The notes: generated by a model from the letters alone, not told the origin. 64,000 nucleotides of DNA from PSRF01 sp051000815 (GCA_051000815.1 JBPCNX010000038.1:1-64000); one strand, 5' to 3'; shown: positions 17,076 through 26,769, numbered from the stretch's first letter. A program made the numbers and translations.

Positions 17076-19940
17076 TCAGAACGCCCGCTTCCGGAGTTCG
17101 ATTAATAACTCCTTCGCCTCTTCAGCAGACAGCTTCTCCAAATTCGAGCTCCGCAATTCTTCAACAATCTTTTGGTTGGCTAGATCGAACAGCGAAGCCT
17201 GTGCGGCCAGCTTTCGTCGCCCCGCCCGACTAGCAACCGCTGACAACGCATCGGCAGGTGCGGAGGTCGAACCGCTCACCGCCTCACCGGTAGAGCTTGA
17301 ACTCCCTGCAGTCGCTCGCAAAGCAGTGGCGACCTGCGCATCCTCCGCTGAAAGTCGCCGCCGTTGTTCCTCTATCTGATCTTCTTCCGCAAACACCTCA
17401 AGTTCATAACGTTCAAGTCGAGCCAAAACCGCGCGCGCGTTTGCTACCACTGCGGCCGGCAAACCTGCCAGACGCGCCACTTCGATTCCATATGATTTGG
17501 ACGCGCGGCCGCGCTCGAGCCGGTGTAAAAAGACAACTTCTCCTTCGCGCTCGGTGGCCGTGATCTGGTAGTTCTGCGCACCCGGCAATCGTTCCGCCAG
17601 TTCTGTCAGTTCGTGGTAGTGAGTGGCGAACAGAGTCTTGGCAGCGTGTTCCGCAGAGTCGTGGAGATACTCTGCCACGGCCCAGGCGATTGAGAGTCCG
17701 TCAAAGGTCGCGGTTCCGCGGCCGATTTCATCGAGCAACACGAGAGATCGGGGCGTCGCGCTGCGTAAGATAGCGGCAGTCTCAGTCATCTCAACCATAA
17801 ACGTCGAACGGCCACGTGTCAGATCGTCGGAAGCGCCAACACGAGTCCAGATCCGATCCAATAGCGGGAGGCGAGCTTTCTCAGCGGGAACGAAGCTTCC
17901 CATCTGCGCCAGAATGCAAATGATGGCCGTCTGCCTGAGGACGGTGCTCTTACCGCCCATGTTTGGACCCGTGATGATTAGCAAGCGATCAGTTGAGTTG
18001 TTCAGATAGAGGTTGTTCGGAACAAAAGGTTCGTCATTGAAAACTTCGATAACGGGATGGCGACCCTGAACGACCTCGATCTCGTCCCCATCGTGAATGA
18101 TCGGCTTCACGAAGCGACGGCGGACCGCGGTTTCCGCAAGCGAGGCTAATGCATCCATCGCTGCCAGGGCGCGCGCGGTCGCCTGCATTCGTCGTGTCTC
18201 CTGCGCCACCTGGCGACAGACATCGACAAAGAGTTCCGTTTCCACCTGGACAATTCGTTCCTCGGCGCCGAGAACTTTCTTTTCCCAGTCTTTCAACTCT
18301 GGAGTGGTGTAACGCTCCGCATTGGCGAGGGTCTGTCGCCGCTCGTAGTCGGCGGGTACGCGCGCCGCGTTCGCTTTCGACACCTCGATGTAGTAGCCAA
18401 ACACGCCGTTATATCTAATTCGAAGGTTGGCGATCCCACTGCGCGCGCGTTCAGTCGCTTCGAGTGTGGCAATCGTCTGCTTGGCATTGCGGCTGATGGA
18501 GCGCAACTCATCAAGTTCCGTCGAATAGCCCTCGCGAATCGTATCGCCGTCGCTCAACTTCACCGGCGGGTCATCGGAAATCGCGCGAGCGATCAGAGCT
18601 CGAACCTCAGGCAACTCGTCGGTACTCTCGCTGAGCACCTGCAAAAGCGATGATTGGGCCTCTCCCAGAAGCTGGCGAATCCGCGGAACCTGATCTAGAG
18701 ATCGCATGATTGCGTTCAAGTCACGAGGTGAGAGGGAGCTGAGATTCAGCCTTCCTGTCAGCCGATCCAAATCCGCGACGTCCTTTAACAGCAAGCGCAG
18801 GTTATCCCTCTGGCGCTGAGCTGAACGCAGTTCTTCGACGGCGTTCAAACGCGCTTCAACCTCACCGCGCTTCACCGAGGGCCGCAGCAACCAGGACCGC
18901 AACAGCCGCGCGCCCATCCCCGTGACTGTTTCATCAATTACATCGAGAAGGGATCGGCCACCGCTTCTGGCCAGAGACTCGACCAGTTCGAGGTTTCGCA
19001 CCGTCACCAAATCGAGAATTAGATTGTCGTGAGGTTCGAAGTAGACAAGATCAGTGATGTGCGCCGCCGCCGCGCGCTGTGTTTCCTGCGCATAGCGTAA
19101 ACACGCGCCGGCAGCTCTCAGGGCCTCGGTTTTGTGCTCGATGCCGTAACCTTCAAGTGAACGCACTCCAAACTGTTTCCGAAGCAATGCTTCACAGTCA
19201 TCTTTTTGCCACTGCCAATCATCTAGGGCAGTCAGCGTAGCCCCAAACTGTTGTTCATTTGATGAAGTGTCGGCCGATTGAGTCTGGTCTGAAGCCTCAG
19301 AGTCAGATCCGGAGACAGGGCCGGAAGCAGCCGGCAACGGCAAACGCGCTGTTTGAGATTTGCCAGAAAGGCCGCCGTGAATCAAAGGCGCGAGGGAAGT
19401 GGGGAAGAGCAGTTCTCGCGGCGCATATGATTCGAGATCGGCGCGAATTCGTTCCCAGGCGTTGGCTCCGGTTTCCTGTGTCGCCAAAAACTCACCCGTC
19501 GAAATGTCGAGCAGGGCCGTCCCGATTGTTTCGCCGGCGCTGCAAACAGCCGCCAGAAAAACTGATTCGCGGGCCTCCAAAAGTTGCGGATCGATTGGCG
19601 TACCCGGAGTTACGATCCTGACGACTTCGCGACGGACAAGTTTTTTTGTCTTCGACGCGGCCTCCGTCTGTTCGCAAATCGCAACGCGAAACCCTCGTCT
19701 CACAAGACGCGCGATGTAGTTTGCGGCGGCGTGGTAAGGGACGCCACACATCGGGATCGGATCGCCGTGCTCCTTATGGCGCGCGGTCAGGGTTATCTGT
19801 AGTTCGCGCGAACCGATGACGGCATCTTCAAAGAAAAGTTCATAAAAATCGCCGAGCCGAAAAAACAACAACGTGCCGGGATGTTGTTGCTTCAACTCCT
19901 GATATTGACGGAGCATCGGCGTCTGATTAGCTGTAGGCAT
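17076..19940 (-). CDS. mutS: DNA mismatch repair ATPase MutS
   Basis: MutS recognises base mismatches and small loops and recruits MutL. The 954-residue protein is taken from ATG 19940 (TPMLRQYQELKQQHPGTLLF), the usual MutS start; the open frame continues upstream without family similarity. The N-terminal mismatch-binding domain includes LFFRLGDFYELFFEDA with the Phe-X-Glu wedge region. The C-terminal ATPase has GPNMGGKST at about residue 660 and DEIGRGT. It is about 100 residues longer than usual. The extra length comes from a Ser/Gln-rich insert (GPVSGSDSEASDQTQSADT) in the connector region and a Ser/Ala-rich insert (TAGSSSSTGEAVSGS) near the C-terminus, both probably disordered. No mutL is in the window. 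Confidence 0.97.
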   Translation of the reverse strand: MPTANQTPMLRQYQELKQQHPGTLLFFRLGDFYELFFEDAVIGSRELQITLTARHKEHGDPIPMCGVPYHAAANYIARLVRRGFRVAICEQTEAASKTKKLVRREVVRIVTPGTPIDPQLLEARESVFLAAVCSAGETIGTALLDISTGEFLATQETGANAWERIRADLESYAPRELLFPTSLAPLIHGGLSGKSQTARLPLPAASGPVSGSDSEASDQTQSADTSSNEQQFGATLTALDDWQWQKDDCEALLRKQFGVRSLEGYGIEHKTEALRAAGACLRYAQETQRAAAAHITDLVYFEPHDNLILDLVTVRNLELVESLARSGGRSLLDVIDETVTGMGARLLRSWLLRPSVKRGEVEARLNAVEELRSAQRQRDNLRLLLKDVADLDRLTGRLNLSSLSPRDLNAIMRSLDQVPRIRQLLGEAQSSLLQVLSESTDELPEVRALIARAISDDPPVKLSDGDTIREGYSTELDELRSISRNAKQTIATLEATERARSGIANLRIRYNGVFGYYIEVSKANAARVPADYERRQTLANAERYTTPELKDWEKKVLGAEERIVQVETELFVDVCRQVAQETRRMQATARALAAMDALASLAETAVRRRFVKPIIHDGDEIEVVQGRHPVIEVFNDEPFVPNNLYLNNSTDRLLIITGPNMGGKSTVLRQTAIICILAQMGSFVPAEKARLPLLDRIWTRVGASDDLTRGRSTFMVEMTETAAILRSATPRSLVLLDEIGRGTATFDGLSIAWAVAEYLHDSAEHAAKTLFATHYHELTELAERLPGAQNYQITATEREGEVVFLHRLERGRASKSYGIEVARLAGLPAAVVANARAVLARLERYELEVFAEEDQIEEQRRRLSAEDAQVATALRATAGSSSSTGEAVSGSTSAPADALSAVASRAGRRKLAAQASLFDLANQKIVEELRSSNLEKLSAEEAKELLIELRKRAF

Positions 19941-19961
19941 ACGGAGAGTTAGAAGAGTGCA

Positions 19962-19990
19962 ACCGTAAACCGAGAAGGGTATTTGGTCAA
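19962..19990 (-). promoter_or_regulatory. Sigma-70-type promoter for mutS
   Basis: On the - strand TTGACC (19990-19985) and TACGGT (19967-19962) are 17 bases apart. The predicted start of transcription is near 19955, giving a leader of about 15 bases before ATG 19940, too short for much of a Shine-Dalgarno; none is visible. Confidence 0.4.
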
Positions 19991-20184
19991 ACCATAAAAC
20001 GGGATTCGGAGAATATGCCCAGTGCAAGAACATGGAACAACGCGGAAACACCCCCTGTGATCGATCAACCCAGTTCACGATCCACTGGAATATATGGTAA
20101 TTTCCAGCCCGAACTTCTCGCACCGCCAGGAGAGCCTTACCTTGACGCCGGCGATGATTCGCGAACTGTACCGAATTTGGAGGA

Positions 20185-20796
20185 GTGAATTTCAACGTGG
20201 ACAGCAACTCGCCGAGATTAGAGAGCTTGACCGCTACGACACTTATCCAGCGTTCCCTCCAGGAACATCTGGAAGCCATTCAGGCTTTATTGCAAACAAA
20301 ACTCACCGAGATCGAGCTTGCCGGAGCAGTGCTCCGCGAAGCTCTTAGCGAGGGACACAAAATTCTTCTGTGCGGTAATGGTGGAAGTGCCGCTGATGCC
20401 CAGCACATTGCTGCCGAACTCGTAGGCAGATATGAACTCCAGAGACGAGCGTGGCCTGCTATTGCGCTGACGACTGACACTTCCGCCCTCACCGCGCTAA
20501 GCAACGATTTCGGTTATGAAGACGTTTTCGCTCGTCAGATCGAAGCCCTGGCCGGCGCGGGAGACGTGTTGCTTGCGCTTAGCACCAGCGGGGCGTCGCC
20601 AAACGTCATCAAGGCTGCCGAGACGGCGAGCCGCCTTGGCTGTAAGACCATCGCGCTAACCGGTGGTGCGGGCGAACCGCTGGCTTCACTTTGCGATTTG
20701 GCTGTCGTCGTACCCTCCTTGCGCACTTCGCGGATTCAGGAGGCCCACATCACAATTGGACATCTCTGGTGTGAGTTGATCGATGCGGAACTTTGA
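20185..20796 (+). CDS. gmhA: SIS-domain sedoheptulose-7-phosphate isomerase (GmhA/DiaA family)
   Basis: The protein of about 203 residues has the SIS sugar-isomerase fold: CGNGGSAADAQHIAAELVG near residue 65 and LALSTSGASPNVIKA near 130. GmhA converts sedoheptulose 7-phosphate to heptose 7-phosphate for LPS heptose or GDP-heptose glycans. DiaA, a replication regulator, has the same fold, and the sequence alone cannot exclude it. The start is uncertain: GTG 20185 touches the strong GGAGG at 20179-20183, and GTG 20197 lies 13 bases from it. The following gmd gene makes a role in surface sugar synthesis likelier. Confidence 0.85.
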   Translation: MNFNVDSNSPRLESLTATTLIQRSLQEHLEAIQALLQTKLTEIELAGAVLREALSEGHKILLCGNGGSAADAQHIAAELVGRYELQRRAWPAIALTTDTSALTALSNDFGYEDVFARQIEALAGAGDVLLALSTSGASPNVIKAAETASRLGCKTIALTGGAGEPLASLCDLAVVVPSLRTSRIQEAHITIGHLWCELIDAEL

Positions 20797-20840
20797 TACT
20801 ATCTCGACGATCGCCCGCAAGACGGAATTCGGTTAGTGAA

Positions 20841-21854
20841 ATGACAAAAAAGGCACTGATAACTGGAATCACGGGACAGGACGGCAGTTACCTGACGGAG
20901 GAACTCTTGACTCAGGGATACGAGGTACACGGCCTCGTGCGACGAGTTGCGCTCGAGGCGCCCGAGCGCCGGACCGAGCGCATTTCTCACTTACTGGACA
21001 AAATCACTTTGCATCCGGCGAGTCTCGAAAGTTATCCGAGCATTTTTCATATCGTCAGTCGTTATGATTTCGACGAGTGCTATCACCTGGCCGCCCAGAG
21101 TTTCGTCGCCGAGAGCTTCGCCGACGGTTTCTCGACCATGAATACGAACATCAACGGTACGCACTATATGCTCGCGGCATTGCGAGAGCTGCGTCCGAAG
21201 TGCCGCTTCTACTTCGCCGGTTCCAGCGAAATGTTCGGGAAGGTGCACGAGGTCCCACAGCGAGAGTCGACGCCATTTCATCCTCGCAGTCCCTACGGCA
21301 TCAGCAAGGTTGCGGGTTTTGATCTCACACGCAACTATCGAGAAGCCTATGACATGTTCTGTGTCAACGGCATTATGTTTAATCATGAGGGGCCGCGCCG
21401 GGGTTTTGAATTTGTGACGCGCAAGATCAGCAACACCGTGGCGCGGATCAAACTAGGACTCGCAACTGAGCTGCGACTCGGCAACCTCGAAGCACAGCGC
21501 GACTGGGGCCACGCGAAGGACTATGTCCACGCAATGTATCTGATGTTGCAACAGCCGCAGCCGGATGATTACGTCGTTGCGACCGGAACTGCTCACAGTG
21601 TGGCAGAATTTTGCGAGCTGGCCTTCGCCGAAGTAGGTCTCGACTATCGCAAATATACTGTTACTGACGAGCGTTTCCGACGCCCTGCCGAAGTTGACCA
21701 GTTGATTGGCGATCCCAGTAAAGCGCGCAAGATTTTAGGTTGGACTCCGAAGTACACCTTCGAGGAACTGATCAGGGAGATGGTGCTATCCGACCTCGAA
21801 GCGGTAGCGCGCACCCTGGGAAGCGGAAGATCTAAAGTTGCAGAATATGTCTAG
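20841..21854 (+). CDS. gmd: GDP-mannose 4,6-dehydratase
   Basis: This 337-residue short-chain dehydrogenase of the extended type converts GDP-mannose to GDP-4-keto-6-deoxymannose, the precursor of GDP-fucose, GDP-rhamnose or related sugars. ATG 20841 opens directly into the NADP-binding motif GITGQDGSYL, typical of Gmd. The catalytic YxxxK is in SPYGISKVAGF and the sugar-binding FNHEGPRRG segment follows. The length matches the family. It begins 44 bases after gmhA on the same strand. The enzyme that would reduce the keto sugar is not obvious in the window, so the final sugar is unknown. Confidence 0.88.
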   Translation: MTKKALITGITGQDGSYLTEELLTQGYEVHGLVRRVALEAPERRTERISHLLDKITLHPASLESYPSIFHIVSRYDFDECYHLAAQSFVAESFADGFSTMNTNINGTHYMLAALRELRPKCRFYFAGSSEMFGKVHEVPQRESTPFHPRSPYGISKVAGFDLTRNYREAYDMFCVNGIMFNHEGPRRGFEFVTRKISNTVARIKLGLATELRLGNLEAQRDWGHAKDYVHAMYLMLQQPQPDDYVVATGTAHSVAEFCELAFAEVGLDYRKYTVTDERFRRPAEVDQLIGDPSKARKILGWTPKYTFEELIREMVLSDLEAVARTLGSGRSKVAEYV

Positions 21855-21911
21855 GAGCGCGACTCCTAAGCTGACAATCACCGGGCCACGCGATATTAAC
21901 CGCAAAAAATT

Positions 21912-22844
21912 ATGAGAATTCTAGTAACCGGCGGGGCGGGCTTCATCGGATCCCACCTTTGCGAAAGACTCGTTCACGAGAACCACGATGTCATCTGCCT
22001 TGACAACTTCTTCACCGGCCGCCGCGAAAACATTTTCGGTTTACTCGATGATCGCCGGTTTGAGCTGCTGCGGCACGATGTAATTGAACCGGTATTGTTG
22101 GAAGTCGACCAAATTTACAACCTGGCTTGCCCGGCCTCACCGATTCATTACCAGTACAACCCGGTGAAGACTGTTAAGACGAGTGTAATGGGAATGATCA
22201 ATATGCTCGGACTGGCAAAGCGTGTGCGCGCGCGAATTCTCCAGGCATCGACCAGCGAGGTTTACGGAGATCCGCTTGTGCATCCGCAGACGGAAGACTA
22301 TTGGGGGAATGTTAACCCTATCGGACTGCGGTCTTGCTACGACGAAGGTAAGCGTATCGCTGAGACCTTGATGATGGATTATCACCGCCAGAACCGGGTT
22401 GATACACGCATTGCCAGAATCTTCAACACATACGGACCACGGATGTTGGAGAACGATGGACGAGTCGTTTCAAATTTTGTCGTTCAGGCGTTGCAAGGCG
22501 AACCTTTGACCCTTTATGGCGCCGGCGATCAGACACGATCTTTCTGTTATGTGGATGATCTGGTTGACGGCTTAATTAAATTGATGAACACCCCCGATCT
22601 GCACGACCCGGTTAATCTGGGAAATCCTAATGAGTTCACGATCAAGGAGTTGGCCGCGGAAGTCGTCGATATCTGCGGGTCAAAGTTAGAGGTGAAATAC
22701 TTGCCTCTCCCTGAGGACGACCCGCGGCAGCGCAAACCGAATATCTCACGTGCACAAGCGCAATTGGGATGGAATCCAACAATTCAATTACGTCAGGGTC
22801 TGGAAAAGACAGTTGCTTACTTCAAGGGAAGAATCGAGAAATAA
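21912..22844 (+). CDS. NAD-dependent sugar epimerase/dehydratase, UDP-glucuronate decarboxylase type
   Basis: The 310-residue protein shows TGGAGFIGSHLCERL at the N-terminus and the catalytic CYDEGKR (YxxxK). It also has the stretches YNLACPASPIHYQYNPV and FNTYGPRMLENDGRVV that characterise UDP-glucuronic acid decarboxylases (UXS). These make UDP-xylose, or its keto intermediate, for surface glycans. The length is that of the short bacterial UXS. It sits 57 bases after gmd and before an O-antigen ligase-like gene. Related dTDP-glucose dehydratases are less likely because the ACPASP motif is UXS-specific. Confidence 0.85.
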   Translation: MRILVTGGAGFIGSHLCERLVHENHDVICLDNFFTGRRENIFGLLDDRRFELLRHDVIEPVLLEVDQIYNLACPASPIHYQYNPVKTVKTSVMGMINMLGLAKRVRARILQASTSEVYGDPLVHPQTEDYWGNVNPIGLRSCYDEGKRIAETLMMDYHRQNRVDTRIARIFNTYGPRMLENDGRVVSNFVVQALQGEPLTLYGAGDQTRSFCYVDDLVDGLIKLMNTPDLHDPVNLGNPNEFTIKELAAEVVDICGSKLEVKYLPLPEDDPRQRKPNISRAQAQLGWNPTIQLRQGLEKTVAYFKGRIEK

Positions 22845-22949
22845 CTTCCGCATCCCATCCCTCTTCGCGAGCTGTGAATGGCCGCGGCTTTGGACACAGA
22901 AAGTCGGATTCTGAAGACGAATTGGGACGCTTTTCTTCATTCGTTCCGA

Positions 22950-23014
22950 TTCGTGTTGATTCGTGGATCGTGTTCGCAGAACCAAATGACTTACGATTCT
23001 CGAATCAACACGAA
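22950..23014. repeat. Short inverted repeat with ttcgtgttgattcg arms
   Basis: Two perfect 14-base arms lie at 22950-22963 and 23001-23014. The adjoining word attcgtggatcgtg recurs at 26437-26450, near another inverted repeat. It lies at the uncertain 5' end of the O-antigen ligase-like gene. Confidence 0.65.
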
Positions 23015-24470
23015 ACCTCACGAACTCACACATCAACGCAACTTGCGGCGGAAACCACCCTCTTCCGAGCGTGCTGCTAGAAGACTGGAGCAGAGCGCGG
23101 CCCTGCGCATCGCGGACCTTCTCGATCCGGTTATCTTTTACTCAATCCTGGGATTGATGTTTTTGTCAGCGATTCCCTACGGAACTGTGGAGCCCTGGTG
23201 GAAGGCACTCTTCGTCTGTTTCGTTTTTTCCCTCTGGATCATCGCGATGATCGAAAGCGTTCTCGGCCAAACCCGACAAACGATCGATTGGCAATTATTG
23301 CTGCCGCTTTTTGCTCTGGTCGCTTTAGCTCTGATTCAGACTCTACCGCTCGGTGCACGATCAAATCCTACGATCCCCTACAAGACATGGAATGCGATCA
23401 GCGCCGATCCTTATCAGACCCAGTTTTTTGCGGTTCAACTCCTTGCGGTTGCGCTCGCCGGCGCGTTGTTTGCGCGGTTCGCCCATACTGAATTTAGAGT
23501 CAACGTTCTGATCAATGTAATCATTGCGGTCGTCGCCTGTAGTGCGATCTTCGGAGTGGTGCGCCAGACAAATCAGCATGACGTTGGTTTTGGTTTGCCT
23601 CTCTTGAGCCCAGCTCGAGGCTACGGACAATTCATCAATCCTAATCATTTTGCGTTGCTGATGGAGATGGGCTTTGGGTTGATCCTCGGAATGATTCTTG
23701 GGAGAGGAACAAAACGAGAAGTTACTTTGGTCTACGGAGCTCTGCTGCTAGTCGTGTGGACCGCGCTCGTGCTTTCGAATTCACGGGGTGGCCTGCTGGC
23801 TATGCTGGCCCAAATACTTGTTTGTGGCTTGCTATACACCGTCGTAGTTCCAGCATCAAAGGCCGAGGGTTCCCGTTCAAAGCTCCTGGGATTACTCAGG
23901 TCATTACCGGCAAGAACTCTCCTTCTGATCGTTCTGCTCACGGGCGTAGTTCTGGGCACGCTGTGGATCGGCGGCGACAGGCTGGTGAGCAGGTTCGAAG
24001 ACTCAAGCGGTGGACTTAACACGGCTGAGACGCGACAGGGCGGAAGCAGAAACGAAATTTGGCGCGCTACCTGGCAGGCATTTAAAGCGAATCCAATCAC
24101 TGGAGTCGGGCTGGGGGGCTACTGGGCAGCAATCCCCGCTTACCATGATGCGTCCGGTAGTTTGACGCCACAGGAGGCCCATAACGAGTACCTGGAACTC
24201 CTGGCAAGCGGTGGAATCGTCGGCGCACTCCTCGGTGCCTGGTTTATTTTTATCGTTGGCAAACGTATCGCAGGCAATCTTCGAAAGTCGAACTCCGCCC
24301 AGCGCGCCGCAAGGTATGGGGCGGTGCTTGGAATCGTGGGAGTTGCCGTGCACAGTCTTTTTGATTTTGGGTTACACATGCTCGTGAATGCGCTGATCTT
24401 CGCTGCACTCATCGTGATCGCAACCAGAGGCGGCCAGCGAGAGCATAGACTTCGGAGAAGAAATGCCTAG
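22986..24470 (+). CDS. O-antigen ligase/polymerase-like membrane protein (Wzy/WaaL family)
   Basis: The polytopic membrane protein (about 494 residues from ATG 22986) has some 10-12 hydrophobic segments. A large loop near the C-terminus carries GVGLGGYWAAIP and QEAHNEYLELLASGG, the Wzy_C signature of O-antigen ligases and polymerases. SNSRGG and NPNHFA are further conserved spots. The start is uncertain: ATG 22878 and TTG 23043 are in frame too, and ATG 22986 lies within the loop of a short inverted repeat. It transfers or polymerises lipid-linked glycans on the periplasmic face. Its last eight bases overlap the TPR gene, showing tight coupling. Confidence 0.85.
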   Translation: MTYDSRINTKPHELTHQRNLRRKPPSSERAARRLEQSAALRIADLLDPVIFYSILGLMFLSAIPYGTVEPWWKALFVCFVFSLWIIAMIESVLGQTRQTIDWQLLLPLFALVALALIQTLPLGARSNPTIPYKTWNAISADPYQTQFFAVQLLAVALAGALFARFAHTEFRVNVLINVIIAVVACSAIFGVVRQTNQHDVGFGLPLLSPARGYGQFINPNHFALLMEMGFGLILGMILGRGTKREVTLVYGALLLVVWTALVLSNSRGGLLAMLAQILVCGLLYTVVVPASKAEGSRSKLLGLLRSLPARTLLLIVLLTGVVLGTLWIGGDRLVSRFEDSSGGLNTAETRQGGSRNEIWRATWQAFKANPITGVGLGGYWAAIPAYHDASGSLTPQEAHNEYLELLASGGIVGALLGAWFIFIVGKRIAGNLRKSNSAQRAARYGAVLGIVGVAVHSLFDFGLHMLVNALIFAALIVIATRGGQREHRLRRRNA

Positions 24471-26406
24471 AAGTTCGCCGGCTTATTTAGTAACGCGTAA
24501 TGGTCTGATTGCGGGAGTGCTGGGATTGGCGCTCTTCTCGCAGTGCGTGTTGCTGAGTTTGGCGGTGGCTTTCTTACCTCAGGACATCGCCGGGGGAATC
24601 AGTGCTTTTCGCGGGCAGGACATTATGGGCGGCGCTGCGATTGTCTTTAAGCGCCCGCAACGTTTGCGCGATATCGTTGGTGGCGCTTCGCTGCTGGTTG
24701 TGAAACGCCAGGCACGACCTGCCCGCACAACTGACATTGCCAGAAACAATCCTCCGGATCGTCGTCGACCGCCGAGAGAAACCGGGACCACTCCCCGGGT
24801 TTCGGAAGAGGACAAGGGAGAGGCTTTCAAGAATCAGGGAAACACTTATTACGACCTGGGTCAGTTTGCAGAGGCTATTGCGGCTTATCAGAACGCGCTC
24901 AAGCATACGCCAAAGGATCCGTTTATCTACAATAATCTAGGCGCTGCTTATTTCAGCGTTGGTCAGAACAAAGAGGCGACCGACTCCTTCAACAAGGCGC
25001 TCGCCCTTAAGGCCAACGATCCGGATGCCTTTTTCAATCTGGGAATTGCCTATGCCGCAATGGAGAACTACGAGAGCGCGCTCGGGGCATTTAAGCAAGC
25101 TGTGCGATTCAAGCCGAACTGGCCTGAGGCGTTGAATGCTCTGGGAGATACTTACTTGAGCCTCGGCCGTTATCAGGAGGCCGCCCAGGCTTATGAAGAC
25201 ACAGTAAGGCTTCAACCTGAGAATGCAACGGCATTCAGCAACCTGGGCTTTGCCTACGACAAGTTGTCTAACCCGTCGCAGGCGATCAAAGCCTTGCAGA
25301 ATGCTATCAGACTAAAACCCGACGATGCCGTTGCCTTTAACAACTTAGGCGCAAGTCTCTACAAAGCAGGTCGTTATCCGGAGGCTGTCGAAGCCTTTAA
25401 CACGGCGGTGCGTTTGAATCCCAATGATCCTGAGGCTCTTAACAATCTGGGCGCGGTTTACTACATCACTGACCAATACCAGAAAGCGCTTGAGAGTTTT
25501 TTGAAAGCAGCCAAAGCAAGGCCCGACTACGCAGACGCCCACTACAATCTTGGTAATGCTTACTACATGTTAGGAAAAAACTCTGAAGCCGTGAGCGCCT
25601 ACCGAGCAGCGACAAAGTTGCGGCCTGACTATGCCGAGGCACGCACGAACCTGGGCAGTCTGATGATCACGCTCAATCAAAATCGCGAAGCGATTGTTGA
25701 ACTCTTAGAAGCCATCAGACTCAAACCTGATAATGCGGTGTCCCACAACAACCTTGGCTATGCTTACGTGAAGCTGGGTGAAGGCAGCGCGAAGCCACCG
25801 ACTGAGCTGTTCCTCAAAGCAATCCCCGCCTACAAGGAGGCGTTGCGACTCAAGCCAGACTACGCGAAGGCGCTGAACAATCTCGGCGCGCTTTATAACA
25901 AGCTGGGTCAATACGCGGAAGCGATCGATGTCCTTAGGAGGGCGACTGCGGCTAAGTCGGATTTTCCCGAAGCCCACTACAATCTTGGCACTGCCTACTA
26001 CGGTCGCGGCCAATTCGCTGAGGCAGTGGCGGAACTACAGCAGGCAGTCCGCCTAAGAAGCGATTATGTTGAGGCTTTCAACACTTTGGGGACTGCGCTA
26101 TTCAGGATCGAACGGTTTGACGAGGCAGTCGATGCTTACAAAAAGGCGCTGGCGCTACAACCTGACGATGCCGAAACTCATAACAATCTCGGCGCCGTTT
26201 ATTTGAAGGCCAAACGCTACAGTGAAGCAACCTCGTCATTTAAGTCGGCAGTTCGTCTAAGACCTGACTACGTTGAGGCTCACTACAACCTCGCGGTGAC
26301 TTACGTCCTATTAAAGGATCGTAAGGGCGTGCTCCAGGAGTACAACGTGCTGAAGAAACTCGATCCGCGTCGTGCCGATGAATTCGCCAAACGGTTTCTC
26401 AAGTAG
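24463..26406 (+). CDS. Exported TPR protein with 15 repeats
   Basis: The 647-residue protein has a hydrophobic N-terminus (NGLIAGVLGLALFSQCVLLSL), then a short segment with three similar units DIAGGIS, DIMGGAA and DIVGGAS, then a basic/proline linker. About 15 tandem tetratricopeptide repeats of 34 residues fill residues 125-640 (typical unit: NNLGAVYYxxxxYxEALxxFxxA). The tenth repeat carries a nine-residue insert. TPR arrays are protein scaffolds. Overlap with the ligase-like gene suggests a role in organising polysaccharide synthesis at the envelope. No catalytic domain is present. Confidence 0.85.
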   Translation: MPRSSPAYLVTRNGLIAGVLGLALFSQCVLLSLAVAFLPQDIAGGISAFRGQDIMGGAAIVFKRPQRLRDIVGGASLLVVKRQARPARTTDIARNNPPDRRRPPRETGTTPRVSEEDKGEAFKNQGNTYYDLGQFAEAIAAYQNALKHTPKDPFIYNNLGAAYFSVGQNKEATDSFNKALALKANDPDAFFNLGIAYAAMENYESALGAFKQAVRFKPNWPEALNALGDTYLSLGRYQEAAQAYEDTVRLQPENATAFSNLGFAYDKLSNPSQAIKALQNAIRLKPDDAVAFNNLGASLYKAGRYPEAVEAFNTAVRLNPNDPEALNNLGAVYYITDQYQKALESFLKAAKARPDYADAHYNLGNAYYMLGKNSEAVSAYRAATKLRPDYAEARTNLGSLMITLNQNREAIVELLEAIRLKPDNAVSHNNLGYAYVKLGEGSAKPPTELFLKAIPAYKEALRLKPDYAKALNNLGALYNKLGQYAEAIDVLRRATAAKSDFPEAHYNLGTAYYGRGQFAEAVAELQQAVRLRSDYVEAFNTLGTALFRIERFDEAVDAYKKALALQPDDAETHNNLGAVYLKAKRYSEATSSFKSAVRLRPDYVEAHYNLAVTYVLLKDRKGVLQEYNVLKKLDPRRADEFAKRFLK

Positions 26407-26429
26407 ACGACAGTTTCTTTTGAGCATTT

Positions 26430-26485
26430 CGTGTGAATTCGTGGATCGTGATTAGCCAAACGTCGCAGCACGATCCACGATTAGA
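26430..26485. repeat. Short inverted repeat with cgtggatcgtg arms
   Basis: CGTGGATCGTG (26440-26450) and CACGATCCACG (26469-26479) are perfect 11-base complements. The left arm with its flank (attcgtggatcgtg) matches the repeat at 22959-22972. It follows the TPR gene by about 30 bases; there is no T run, so it is not an ordinary terminator. Confidence 0.6.
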
Positions 26486-26597
26486 CACTTATTGCCAACC
26501 GGCTTTGTCGCCTCCTGGTGCCGAACCTGGTAAGATCAGTACTACAACGCGATAGAAAAATTGCGTGGGGATGCCAGTCGAATCGCGATCCCGGTGA

Positions 26598-26769
26598 GGT
26601 CAGTACCACCAGGCGGTAGCCGGTGGCCCGATACGCAGACACTCAATCCTTGCCAGACCGCGCCCAAGGTGCCGCGTTATGTCTAGCAGTAGTTAATTAC
26701 CACGCGAGGCCTGAGTGCTAGCCACCGGCCCACCGGCTACCCGCCTGGTGGTACTGACTCCAACTAATC
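26598..26769. repeat. Long inverted-repeat element, copy 2 of the GTCAG..GGTAGC family
   Basis: The left arm begins ggtcagtaccaccaggcgg. The right arm ends cctggtggtactgactccaa followed by ctaatc, with one extra C inside the arm. Outer and central words match the element at 5-182, so the two are copies about 26.6 kb apart. Like copy 1 it is followed by a short cluster of gcaatt/gcaatc words. Confidence 0.85.

Noticed and set aside
26430..26485. Terminator of the 15-TPR gene
   Set aside because: Stem present but no T tract, and the word recurs at 22959 in a non-terminator context, so it fits a repeat better.
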